Assembly: GCF_020882245.1 (NCBI RefSeq) | Contig: NC_083599.1 | Location: 9,920,001 to 9,984,000 of the forward strand | From: Rhopalosiphum padi | Taxonomy: Eukaryota; Arthropoda; Insecta; Hemiptera; Aphididae | DNA: 64,000 nucleotides | Direction: 5' to 3' | Shown: piece after piece, positions 52,434 to 62,918 of the stretch | Layout: every line of letters begins with the position of its first letter | How positions within the stretch are numbered: the stretch's first letter is position 1 | Made by a program: the position numbers and the translations under genes | The notes under the pieces: generated by a model | Told to the model about the DNA's origin: nothing | The model's database searches: none | What the model saw: only the letters and a program-made list of their open reading frames with translations

Positions 52434-52863
52434 ATGCCCTGCGCCTGCAAAGTCCAAAAACGTTCCGTGAATAGTATATTAGGAGACGGACGAAAAAAAA
52501 AACAAATCATCTCCGACGGTTGCAGTTGTGCTCCGAATGTACCATACTCACGTTTGTATGTGTATAGATTTGATTTTCCTAGCTATCGTAGGCACACTTT
52601 ACAAAAACGTGCATATTACAAACATATGGTTACGCAATAGCCGACGGGCACCTGAAAAACATGGTTTTATTACTGTATATCATCCGTACTATCGCTTTTT
52701 TTTTGACATAATGAATTTAATCAATCGAAATTATTTTACTCCAACTATCGTGCAAATGAACGGTGCAAAAAAAACCGGTTTAATCAATTTAATTTTACCG
52801 ATAGAAAAATCCATTATTTGGAACTTTGCGTTAACTCTAGACAGGTACCAAAAACCTATATAA
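52434..52863 (+). pseudogene. Unidentified broken protein-like frames
   Basis: Two overlapping plus-strand frames, 52434-52640 and 52528-52863, are both open and protein-like. The first contains SDGCSCAPNVPYSRLYVYRF and the second GFITVYHPYYRFFFDIMNLI, followed by TPTIVQMNGAKKTGLINLIL. A frameshift near 52.6 kb could join them. I recognise no domain. The composition is less A/T-rich than the flanks. It may be a decayed gene, a transposon or integrated-virus fragment, or chance frames. Confidence 0.28.
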
Positions 52864-52925
52864 TCTATTATTAGTGTAGAGTGTAGACCATATGTTTATG
52901 GTGTAGTTAATAATTAAAATTAATC

Positions 52926-53078
52926 TTACATGCCCCGCGTGCGTATTAACGAAAACGTAATCTTTTGACTGTCGTCAAAGGCGTACATCAATGTAATCAT
53001 CCCAAAAAAATTCGTCATTGGTGTTTTGGTTGACTTGCAGCATTTGAGAAACAATTCAAAAGTGGCCATCAAGGCAGG
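52926..53078 (-). CDS. Candidate small terminal exon
   Basis: The minus strand shows a good acceptor, CTATTTTCCTAG ending at 53079, followed by an open frame of 50 codons to a TAA. The frame starts PALMATFELFLKCCKSTKTP and continues MTNFFGMITLMYAFDDSQKI. An in-frame TAG immediately precedes the exon, consistent with an intron boundary. The plus strand over 52969-53178 is also open apart from one TAG, with protein-like text (YVRQYFAFEYPDKVHINLYF), so strand choice is uncertain. No family recognised. Confidence 0.27.
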   Translation of the reverse strand, partial: PALMATFELFLKCCKSTKTPMTNFFGMITLMYAFDDSQKITFSLIRTRGM

Positions 53079-53178
53079 CTAGGAAAATAGCCACCAAAAC
53101 CCATATGTCAGACAATATTTCGCCTTTGAGTATCCAGACAAAGTTCATATTAATTTATACTTCGATGATTTAAAATAG

Positions 53179-56100
53179 TATGTTATAAATCGACCTTAGT
53201 CCCTCGAAAGAAATACTCGATAATACGATTAAACGTAATACATTTCGGTCACCTCCATAAATTGAAAAAATATTTTCTATGGCCTCTAAAATTCAAACTT
53301 TTATCAGCTCAAATAAAATTAGTTTAAAATGTGGCTCAACTGATGTACTTGTTTAGTACATGCATGTATAATGCATGTACATACATACATACATACATTT
53401 ATATATACATGTATACATATATATATATTTAGCAAAAAAAATAATCAATAACGACGGCAATGATTGCATTGCTGTAGTTTTTAATAATAATTTTACAAAT
53501 AACAGTTATTTTTCGATTATAATCGATGCGATGGTGCATTATCTCTGGAATAAGTAATCAGTTGTCGTAATGTGATCTATCTTAAAATAAATCGAATTAA
53601 GTAGAAGTGCTTGTCACTCTCCAATAATAAAAAAATGATCATGACAGTCGAAAGAGGTAAAAATAAAGATATTGCTCTACGTTTTGGTATTTCTTGCGTT
53701 TCTAGTTTTTACGCTTTCAACCATACTTGATCAAAAGAGCCATATTGTTGCATTGCCATTTTACTCATTGCAGAAAATAAGAAGAAAATAATTTGAAAGC
53801 TCTCGGCTGGAATAATACCTGATGGCCTGGCTCACACAATTTTAGTAGAATTATATACTAATAGGAGGACCAATTTTAAAGGAGAAGTCAAATTTGTTTA
53901 TTACGTTTAGGTTCAATAATTATCTAATTTCATATTAGTAATATGAAAGAATTAGTTGTCAAAATTAAATAAACAACATAACTCGACTTTCAAAAAAAAA
54001 TCAACTCTTTGAGTATTTATAAAAGGATAATGAAAAAGTATGATGACATTTTCAAGTCCACGCAAACTTCAAAGTTCAAAAAACGCTTTTGACCATATTG
54101 TGATTCAAAACTCAATAGAAAATAAACGATTTTTTTAATAAAGTTTGTTTAAATTATCTACAGATTTTGTAGAGTAAAATTAACTTTTTTCATTCGATAT
54201 TTTTCTTATTTCCCTTCGATAATTTAACATTCTTACTTAATCAAATTGTCTGCGAGAGCGAGATCCTTGGATCAAATTATGGAGATTCTACAATTTTACA
54301 GTATTTTATTTTACATTTCAATTTTTGTTATACTTCAAATTAGATCGATAATATGAAAGTAATTTTATTATTTTTATAATGACATATAAACACTTATGCA
54401 TTTGTATATTTGTATTTATTGTTCAAAAAAATAGCTAATTTATACCAAAATTTGTTTCATAACCTAACGATGCTGTATATGAAATTTTAATTTGTATATT
54501 TTTGCATATTATTGCATTTTCAGGACATTTTTTAGGATTTTGTACATTTTATAAGAGCATATTTTTATGATTTTTAAGACTCAACGAATCGAGAATCACT
54601 AATTATTTATTTCACCCATAAAAGTTATTATGGATAATTGAACTTGTTAATAAAAATAGGTAAAATAACTAGTCTTAATCAATAACCGAAAATGTCCAAT
54701 TAGTATTGCATAGCAATATCACAAAAATACGTAATATTATATTTTATCGTACCTATCGTACTTGTCAGTCGTGATCCATACTCGTGCGGTACGTTATGAA
54801 ATCGATAAATAATTTTAAAATGCCGAAAATGAAAACTTCTAACACATTTTTAAGAACATATTTTAGTAGTTTTTAGAGCATATAATTGTTGGCTCAAATT
54901 ATTATCAAATAGAAATACTGATTGTATACTGTATGATCTTATAATTCCATGCTGATAGTAGCTATAGACGCTATAGTTATATATAAAACATGAATAATAT
55001 TCATTAAAATCATATTAGTCAACCAAAAATGTTTTTTCTATATACACGTTCACCTTTACGCTGAGGCATCTACAATAAATGAATCTACAAGGATATACAT
55101 TCTAAAGAATACTTTTGATTTATATAGGTCCTATATGGCTAGATAAAAACAATAATTTGTACAAAACAAATTATTCTCCAAATCTATGGTAAAATAATTG
55201 AACTTTTTAAATTTTAAATTATTGAAAAAAATAAGCAACTCGTTATAATATAACGTATTTAAATGAAACTAACGTCCAAGCTTTGTATACCTGGTTGTAA
55301 AAAATTATTATCCAAATAATGAAAATTTGATTTTTTTTTTTTTCCTAAAAAAATATATCTTCTTGCTGATAGTGTTTGAACTATCGCCTATGGAAAAACA
55401 ATGCTTAAACGTTCCTGCGTTTGAACTGTTTATGAGGTCCAGCGGTCGCGTCCGGCATTATAGGACCTATAATATAATATATATAGGTCATCCTCTTTCG
55501 TATTACATACGCATCGTGTATTTAATAATGTACCCTTTGGTAGGTATACCAATTGTATATATTATAATATCAATGAAGCAGTTCCGGTGGAGAAATTACG
55601 GACCGATGACATATCGCTATAATAATAATTAATAATACAACGTAATGTGTTATTATAATACGACTATATACCTTGGACTGCGTTCGGGCCGCGACGAGGG
55701 CGGTGGGGATGGCATTCAAACCGCGTTCAAAAGCTATAGCGCCGTCGTTTCTTCGCGGGTACAAGAAACGGCACAAGTGCACCGAAACACAACTCGCTAC
55801 GGGCCCGTCCACTCGACGTATATATACATTCGCGATTATTTTTAATAATTCAAATGCGGGCGTAATGCTATACGCTCTGTGTGCAGTACACATACATAAT
55901 ATGTATGTATAAATATACACACACACACACACACACTGTTTTAAGTCGTAATGAAAATCGGTCGAGTCTTAAAGGAATGCGTGTCTGTGTGTGCGCGCGC
56001 GCGTAACCCATTCACTTTGATTATTTATTTCGACTGAAACAGAGACTGCGGCGTACCCTTCGCGGCGCGAGAGCGTCTTTTAATTAACGCTCTCGACTCT

Positions 56101-56182
56101 CGAAAACCAGCGTAATTATTTCGCCCAACTACCGTGTGGAAAAACGTCTTCGCTCGAAGGCTAATGCTCGCGCGCTCGTGTT

Positions 56183-56188
<6 letters not shown>
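53179..56188. other. Non-coding stretch, GC patch near 55.4-56.3 kb
   Basis: Holds a CATA/TACA repeat at 53378-53398, a transposase fossil at 53635-53730 (listed separately) and (AC)n at 55916-55937. The 55.4-56.2 kb patch is CpG-rich and open on both strands, with no supported gene. Confidence 0.45.
53635..53730 (+). pseudogene. Possible CENP-B/Tigger helix-turn-helix fossil
   Basis: A 31-codon frame reads MIMTVERGKNKDIALRFGIS, which resembles the first helix-turn-helix of Tigger/CENP-B-type transposases (E-x-G-x-x-x-x-D-I-A-x-x-F-G-I-S). It stops shortly afterwards and no downstream catalytic domain is visible. Confidence 0.35.

Positions 56189-56257
<69 letters not shown>
56189..56257. 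repeat. (TG)n microsatellite, 69 bp
   Basis: A perfect TG dinucleotide run of about 34 units, the longest dinucleotide repeat in the window. Frames of poly-Cys-Val or poly-Thr-His across it are artefacts. Confidence 0.97.
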
Positions 56258-56258
<1 letters not shown>

Positions 56259-56973
56259 GTATCGAAACTGTTGCGGCGCCAGCAACAGTTGTTTTCGATA
56301 ATAAACCTACTTATTTCGATTTCTCTGTACGTACAACACCATATCGTTTGATAGTTCATGATAAATTATAATATAAACCGTCGTCGAAGTCGCGTCCTTA
56401 AACGGTGAAAAGTTCCGCTACCTCTATAGTGTATTTTAGGATGTATACATTACTTATATATATTACACAATACTGTCGGCCACTGTCGCCGTCAAGAAGA
56501 TTAACTACTATTATTCAGTCGTCGATTACGAAATATTATGAAAATAATGAGCCGTGACTTAATATCATTATGTCCCCACTCCCCCACGGACGTATCGGTA
56601 TTATAGACGTCCTTTTTCGAAAAAAATAACAATCTGGCTTGGTGAATTATTTATTATTTTATTAAAATGTTCTTAAAACAAAATGTAGATCCATTCAATG
56701 GTCTACCATAATTACCTAACCTATGATAGGACTTATATAATAATTGTAAAGACTATAAAAAGTAAAACTAACAAGAAAATCATTAATAAACCACTTGTAA
56801 TAGTTTTTAAGGAAAATATTGAAAAAGTAAATAAAAATATTATACCAAATTGAAAAAAGTATATTTACGTACATGTCCCCAGCCCCACCCATTTAACTTT
56901 TCGAATTTTTTTTTTTTCGGTTAATTAGTACGCCATTCCTATGAACTCCTATGACAGATTTTTGAATTTAAAA

Positions 56974-57122
56974 TAAGGGAGGAGATGACATACGAATTTT
57001 AAATTCGTACTAACAAATACTTAAAAATTGCGCTCAAAAAAGCTCAACGAAGCACGGCCAACTTTCTTTTGGGAATAATTAGGGGAGGGGACGACCTACA
57101 AATTTTAAATTCGTACTTACAA
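56974..57122. repeat. 5' subterminal direct repeats of the MULE
   Basis: Two copies of a roughly 43-bp unit (56974-57016 and 57080-57122). Each starts with a G-rich GGGAGG/GGGGAGG block and leads into TACnAATTTTAAATTCGTAC, itself a near-palindrome. A third, shorter relative (TACAAATTTTCAATTTGTGC) lies near 57182-57201. They lie just inside the left inverted repeat, where transposase-binding repeats are often found. Confidence 0.6.
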
Positions 57123-57477
57123 GTTTCGCGGAAAATAGCCGTGATTTAAGCTTTTGTGGATAATTGAAAACGGCTGAACTTACAAATTTTCAATTTGTGC
57201 TTAAATGAACTTACAAATAACTTACAAATTATTGACAAAATTTGGAGAAAAATTTTCACATTAGGCGGCCAACTTCATGAAGCTCGCGGGAATTTGTTTT
57301 TCACAGCCAGAAATAAATTTAAATAATTTAAGTTTAAAATTATGTGGAAATAATTTACAAATTAACACATTTTATGTTGATTTTGAAATTGCAGCTCATC
57401 AGGCAATTATATACGTGTTTGGAAATATTAAAATAATTGGATGTAGATTCCATTTAGGACAATCATGGTGGAGAAAA

Positions 57478-57908
57478 GTAAGAAATAATTATTACTATAT
57501 TATTATAGTATTTATAAATTATCTGTATTGTATACAGGGTGATTCTTTTATATAAAACACTCATTATTTAAAAAATATTTCAATTTGTTTTCAAATTTTT
57601 GAAAACATTTTTTTACATAGTTTCAAGTTGTTAAAAAAACAACGTTTTTATTAAAAAATTATATTTTTAAATATTTTTTGTCCTTATATTTTTTTAAGTT
57701 TTTTACTTTTTTGAATGACAACATAAAGTTTTAATTTTCTGAGTATTTTTAAGTGGTACGGGGTTACCCCGCAACATGTTTGTCCACTACAACTTACATG
57801 TAGTGCTTACATACTTACATGAATACTTTTTGTAATAATGAGTGTTTTATGATAAAAGAATCACCCTGTATAATATAGTACTTTTAAAATATAATAATTT
57901 GTTTGTAG
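57478..57908 (+). other. Intron of the MULE transposase relic
   Basis: GT (57478) to AG (57908), phase 0 on both sides. Splicing joins WWRK to IVGESSLR, restoring the spacing expected between the GCRFHLGQ and GKWLK motifs. Without the nested MITE and one TA the intron would be about 95 bp, a normal short insect intron. Confidence 0.6.
57535..57868. mobile_element. Mariner-type MITE nested in the MULE intron
   Basis: A 334-bp element. The left end is CAGGGTGATTCTTTTATATA; the reverse complement of the right end is CAGGGTGATTCTTTTATCAT. The inverted match continues through AAAACACTCATT, for about 31 bp. It is flanked by TA on both sides (57533-57534 and 57869-57870), the Tc1/mariner signature. 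No coding capacity. It lies entirely within the intron of the MULE transposase, so it inserted after the MULE was in place. Confidence 0.85.
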
Positions 57909-58799
57909 ATTGTTGGCGAATCTTCTCTCAGAATAGCATACATGGACAGCAGTAATGAACTAGGGAAATGGTTGAAAATGTTTTTTGGTTTGGCATTTAT
58001 TTTCCCAGAAGAAGTAGTTGGTGTATTTCACAAGTTAATATCAATTTGTCTAAATGATGACGGTTTTATATTTTCTGACTACATTCTACACAACTATAAT
58101 GAAAATACTTGCCAATTTCCGCCAAATATTTTAATATTCCTTCGCCAAACCCAACGTTTTTACAATATTTTTTAAAAATTATCATAAAAACTTTTTTACT
58201 AATTTTTGTTGTTTTATTCAAATTTTTAGAACGACTAATGCAGCCGAAAGCTTTCATTGCACGTACAATTCGCAGTTTTATTCACTTCATCTTCAAGTCC
58301 ATGTAGTCGTTAGGGTGTTGATAGAAACACAGACAGAAACGTTGACTAAGATGAAATCAATCCAACAGTAGCCCATCAAATTACAATCCGCGAAAGAAAT
58401 TAAAAAAATTGAATTTAATATGAAAGCGTTTAACCAGTTTTTAAATAGTAAGAGTACAGAATCTCTATTAATATATTTAAATAAACTTGGAAACAGATAC
58501 CAAGGTTTATCAATTTAATTTATTAATTTTTTATTATTATCAAATAAATCTATGTATTATATAATGTGACGACTATTAAGATTATTGAATTATAAATATT
58601 TTATATTAGGTAATTATACTATTTTATTACTATATTATTATTATTATTTATTTATTATTACAATATTACATATTGACTATGAAATCATGTTATTTTTTTG
58701 ACATGTTATATTTTGAATTATTTGAATTATTTGAATAAATGTTTTGTATAATATATTTTGTATATGTATTATAACTGCAATTCAAAATTAAAAATGGCA

Positions 58800-58930
58800 A
58801 CGTTACAGAGATTTTTGTGCTCAATTATGTGTAGGTTTTTTTTGTTTTTTAATTTCCTTTGATACGCCGACAATTTTGCTCAACCGTGTCACAAAAAAGG
58901 TGTTTTATGCTCAATCGTGTTTCAGCCGGA
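58800..58930. repeat. 3' subterminal repeats of the MULE
   Basis: Three copies of a GCTCAAYYRTGT motif (GCTCAATTATGT, GCTCAACCGTGT, GCTCAATCGTGT) at irregular spacing just inside the right inverted repeat. They differ from the 5' subterminal units. Confidence 0.6.
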
Positions 58931-59048
58931 ATTTTTGCGTAGGAATTCTGGAAAATCTATCATAGGAATCCATTGGAATGGCGTACTAATTATACGGAAA
59001 AAAAAATTACGAAAAGTTAAATGGATGGGGCTGGGGACATTTGCGTAG

Positions 59049-62000
59049 TATATTTTTATTTATTTTATTATTATTATTATTATAATATACAATAAATTAG
59101 GTATTATAAATATCATTAACACTACAGTCTCTGTATATTTAAATGTTATTAGTATTATTACATTCAAATTTACTAATTCAATTCATTCTAATGTTAAACC
59201 AACGAAACCAAATTTTTAAAATTATGGTCTACTTGTAAGATAAGCACAATAATTGAATAATATATTATCTATGCACTTGTGACATACTTTTAAATCATAA
59301 AATAAAATTTAAAAATTGAATAAAAACCTTAACAATTTTTTAATCCGTAACCCGAAATTCAGAACTATAACTTACTCGCAGCTAAATTAATCATCTCCAC
59401 GGTTGTATTGCTTGATTGTACGTGCTGTTTCAACTCAGTTATATTTAATGTCTTTTTACTCAAATAAAAATTAAATTTAAGTGATTTATTTCTTGTCAAT
59501 GCCAGGATATATTCTATCATGAACCCAATGATATAGTCCCTGTAATATGACTTATACTAATATAAAATATAATACAAATCTCATAAATAAATTATGCATA
59601 GCATATCGATGATAATTATTGAGAATATATAATAAGTAATAAATCAAGCAAATTATTGATTTACCATAGGCACGTGTGACAAATACTCGTTGTGTCATAT
59701 AGACAAATCAGAAAATCCAATAAGAATGAACACGTTTATATAATCATCATTTTTTCGATGATATTATATTTTGACAATGAACGAAAATATTTCGTGCGTT
59801 TTTAAAAGTAAGAATGAATGACAGTTGTAGATGATAAAACATATTGAGTATTAATAAATTTAAAAAGATTGACATGCTTGAGTTATAACCTCTAGACAAT
59901 GCCTGAAGTAATTTTATAATTATATATTATTACGAGTTTATTTAAATCGAAAATCGGAAAAAAAGAATATATTTCATCTAGAAATATTGAATTTTAACAA
60001 AATTGTAAAAAGTATCTAAATTAGTTAACAAATAATTTAAAACATCATTGTATATTATTTTTATACATAGTTGAAAATTACTCCTTGACAAATTCAGAAA
60101 ATATTCTTAATAATCTAATATTTTGATCATTTTATGATATTATTTGATATAAAATAGAATCAAATACTAGAAATTATCACCATCTATTTCACATTTGATT
60201 TTACATTAAAATATAAGTATATTTCAATTTTAGATTTTGAATGGAGCATTGAATGTATTTATATTCAATTTATGTATTATTTTTTTTTATCTTTTTATAA
60301 TCTTTTAGTTCAGTAAAAATTCTAAAAATTATATAATCACTACTTGTTTTCATAGATATTTAAAAACGTATATATTATATATTTCACTATACGCAATGAC
60401 ATTTTAAATACGTATGTAGTATATTCTTAAGATATTATCTATTTATAAAATTAACTTATTCACACTGTTTTATAAAAAGGTGATATTATTAAACTATTAA
60501 TTTAAAAGTCAATGACAATAATGTAATAGATACATGGACACATGGTATACATTTTTATTATTATAATAATTAAACACTAATAATATAATAAATGCAATTT
60601 TACAATGTTTTCAACAAAAATCAACTTCTTGTAATTTGTAATACTAATAATGAAATAAATGAATGTATTAGCTATTAAAAAAACATATTATAAAATACAC
60701 TTAGTTATCACTAAGTAAAAATTTTGAAAATTTAACTTAAGATTCCTAATAAGTTATTATTAGTTATTATATTATATTAAAAATATCAAAAATTCAAATT
60801 TAAACAATTTTCAAAATTACGAAAATTAAAAGGTTATTTTATAGTTAAAAATGTATAAAATGTTCAATTTTTAAAAAATATAAGCTTATTTTTTTGTTAA
60901 CATTTTAAGTTAAAATGTTGATGAAATTAAATATTTAAACATAGAATAACGATTTTATTTATTTTGTTGTAATTTAAAAATATTATTCGTGTGTAAGTGT
61001 TTGAAACTTTTAACGTTTATTATTATACTTTGTATACACTGTGCAATCTCCAAATATTTAAATTAATTTTATGATATTGCCTATTATATCGTTTATACCA
61101 TATAAAACTATAAATGGTAAACTAAATAATATACAGTTTAATAATTAAAAGCAATATATTTATATGATAATAAGCTGACGTCCGTTTCTCCGATCAGAAA
61201 CATTTTTTATATACAATGATATATCAATGAATTCAAATTTAACACATCTATAGTTCTAATGACCCACTCAACACATCTACACAGCATAATGGTACTTGCC
61301 CACCTTTTTTTTTGTTACTAAATTATTATCACACTTTGTTATAAAAAGTTGTTTTTCTAATAGTCTAGATAACCTAACCGTTTATGAATTTATAATTTAT
61401 GGTAATTGGTAATGAAAACTCAAAACACATATACGTTTTAACACCAATTATCTGTAGTAATTCTTAGTGCGTTTTCAACATCAAAATATTTTCCTAAAAC
61501 CGAATCGTCTATTAGATCTGTACAGTGTTATATTAAAAAGATGAATGGTAACCGCAAGATATACTGCGTATCTTATGTATGTGTGTACATAAAATATATA
61601 AGTAGGTACTTTGAAGGCTTGTGAAATTGTTTTTTTTTTTAACACAAAAATCGTCCAAGATAATAAGTATTTGCTGTTTAAATATGATTCGCCCCGTGTA
61701 CATATCGCCTATATTTATAAGTCCTGATATAAAATACTTATACATATGTCTGACATATGTACGATTTATTCTTCACTGCGACGTCGTTCGCAAACATTGT
61801 CTATACACATATTACAATATATATTTCTGTATAGAATATTCGACGCACCTGCTACACTCACATCCCTCCCATCAGCGCTTATATATATATATGTATAATA
61901 AGAGACATGTATATTTTTACGTGTCCATTCTTGGCCGTTCATTATAACTATATAATATTGTCCCTCGCCACGTCGTGACTGGAACTTTCCACGGCCATCA

Positions 62001-62711
62001 TCCCGTTTTACCACGACCGATCGCGAACAAGTCGGAGTCGGTATATTATTATTATGTGGTAAGATTCCCTCAAAATCGATTTATATCTTACGTTATATTA
62101 TAGAAATCCGACTTAATTTATTGTTGCAGTCAAACGCGTTGTGTCGATGTAATCGTGTTGGATGCGTGATGTTATGATTTCACCCAAATGAGTGGATAAA
62201 AAAAGCTGTGTGGTAAAATTTGCACTCGACATTTTATAGACACGAATGATATAATTTAAGTGTAGGTATGTAAATTCTAGGTAAACTAAATATTACGTAT
62301 TTTCAATTTCGATAAATACTTCATATTATAACAACATGTTATGAATTTTAACCTTTTACGAATTACAGAGCTAATTTGTATGATTAAATACATCAACGCA
62401 TCGACGAGTATTGACAATATTGAGGTTTATTATATAATCATATAATCTGGATTATAATTAATGATGTATTGGAGGTATTGGAACGCACTAATGCATATCT
62501 AAAAAAGAAACATAATAAAATAATTATATACATATAAGGAAATGCATAAGTAACTCGTAAGAAGCGATTACATAAATAATATATAAGTACCTATACGAGT
62601 ATAGTTAGTAAAATATTGCATATTTACTTACATTTCATTTTAAACTTATTTCAATGAAAACTTTATACTTCTAACTATAACACATTAATACTACATACAA
62701 TTAACCAAGTT
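59049..62711. other. AT-rich non-coding stretch
   Basis: Extremely A/T-rich to 61.5 kb with no recognisable feature. A mixed patch at 61.6-62.2 kb has overlapping frames on both strands without motifs. Confidence 0.5.
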
Positions 62712-62918
62712 TTATTTAAATAATAATAAGATAAAGCTTAATTTTCTTAGTATCTTAAAACCAATAACACCCTCTATCTGCTTAAAATGTGAAATACATA
62801 TGCGTTCGTAATACAACTTGACGTCTTGACAAGCTCTAAAATGTGTAAACAAGGATTCTGTATTATACAGCTTAAAGAGATGATGGCCGACTACGGGCAT
62901 ACGGCCAAATCCTGCTTG
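62712..62918 (-). CDS. Candidate small exon, unidentified
   Basis: A minus-strand frame of 68 codons starts after a possible acceptor (TTGACAG ending at 62919). It opens QAGFGRMPVVGHHLFKLYN, continues TESLFTHFRACQDVKLYYER and ICISHFKQIEGVIGFK, and ends in an A/T-rich hydrophobic tail to a TAA. The polypyrimidine tract is weak and no donor is convincing. The middle is varied and protein-like, but no domain is recognised. It could be an exon, a transposon relic or chance. Confidence 0.25.
   Translation of the reverse strand, partial: QAGFGRMPVVGHHLFKLYNTESLFTHFRACQDVKLYYERICISHFKQIEGVIGFKILRKLSFILLLFK

Larger units (their letters stand above)
57277..58518 (+). pseudogene. MULE transposase, C-terminal half, decayed
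   Basis: Exon 1 (57277-57477) carries YVDFEIAAHQAI, the second catalytic Asp region of the MULE DDE domain, and then IIGCRFHLGQSWWRK, the Cys-x2-His motif typical of the family. A GTAAGA donor follows; the acceptor TTTGTAG ends at 57908. Exon 2 continues in frame with AYMDSSNELGKWLKMFFGLA, then SDYILHNYNENTCQFPPN, where the family alignment is expected. After a stop and a +1 frameshift near 58.15-58.23 kb it resumes at 58231 with TTNAAESFHCTYNSQFYSLH, matching the family's TTNaaEsfH motif. An in-frame TAG at 58369 and a final TAA at 58516-58518 follow. The first catalytic Asp and any zinc finger are missing, so the product is inactive. Confidence 0.8.
56873..59040 (+). mobile_element. MULE (Mutator-like) DNA transposon, 2168 bp
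   Basis: The left end, ATGTCCCCAGCCCCACCCAT, and the reverse complement of the right end, ATGTCCCCAGCCCCATCCAT, begin terminal inverted repeats that stay alignable for roughly 95 bp (56873-56967 and 58945-59040). Both share a TTAATTAGTACGCCATTCC-like core. The flanks carry an imperfect 8-bp direct repeat, TTACGTAC (56865-56872) versus TTGCGTAG (59041-59048), within the 8-9 bp expected for MULEs. Inside lie 5' and 3' subterminal repeats, a decayed transposase C-terminal half and a nested mariner-type MITE. The N-terminal half of the transposase is absent, so the element is non-autonomous. Confidence 0.85.

Noticed and set aside
56025..56359. Frames with long Thr-His or Cys-Val runs
   Set aside because: Direct translations of the (TG)n microsatellite.
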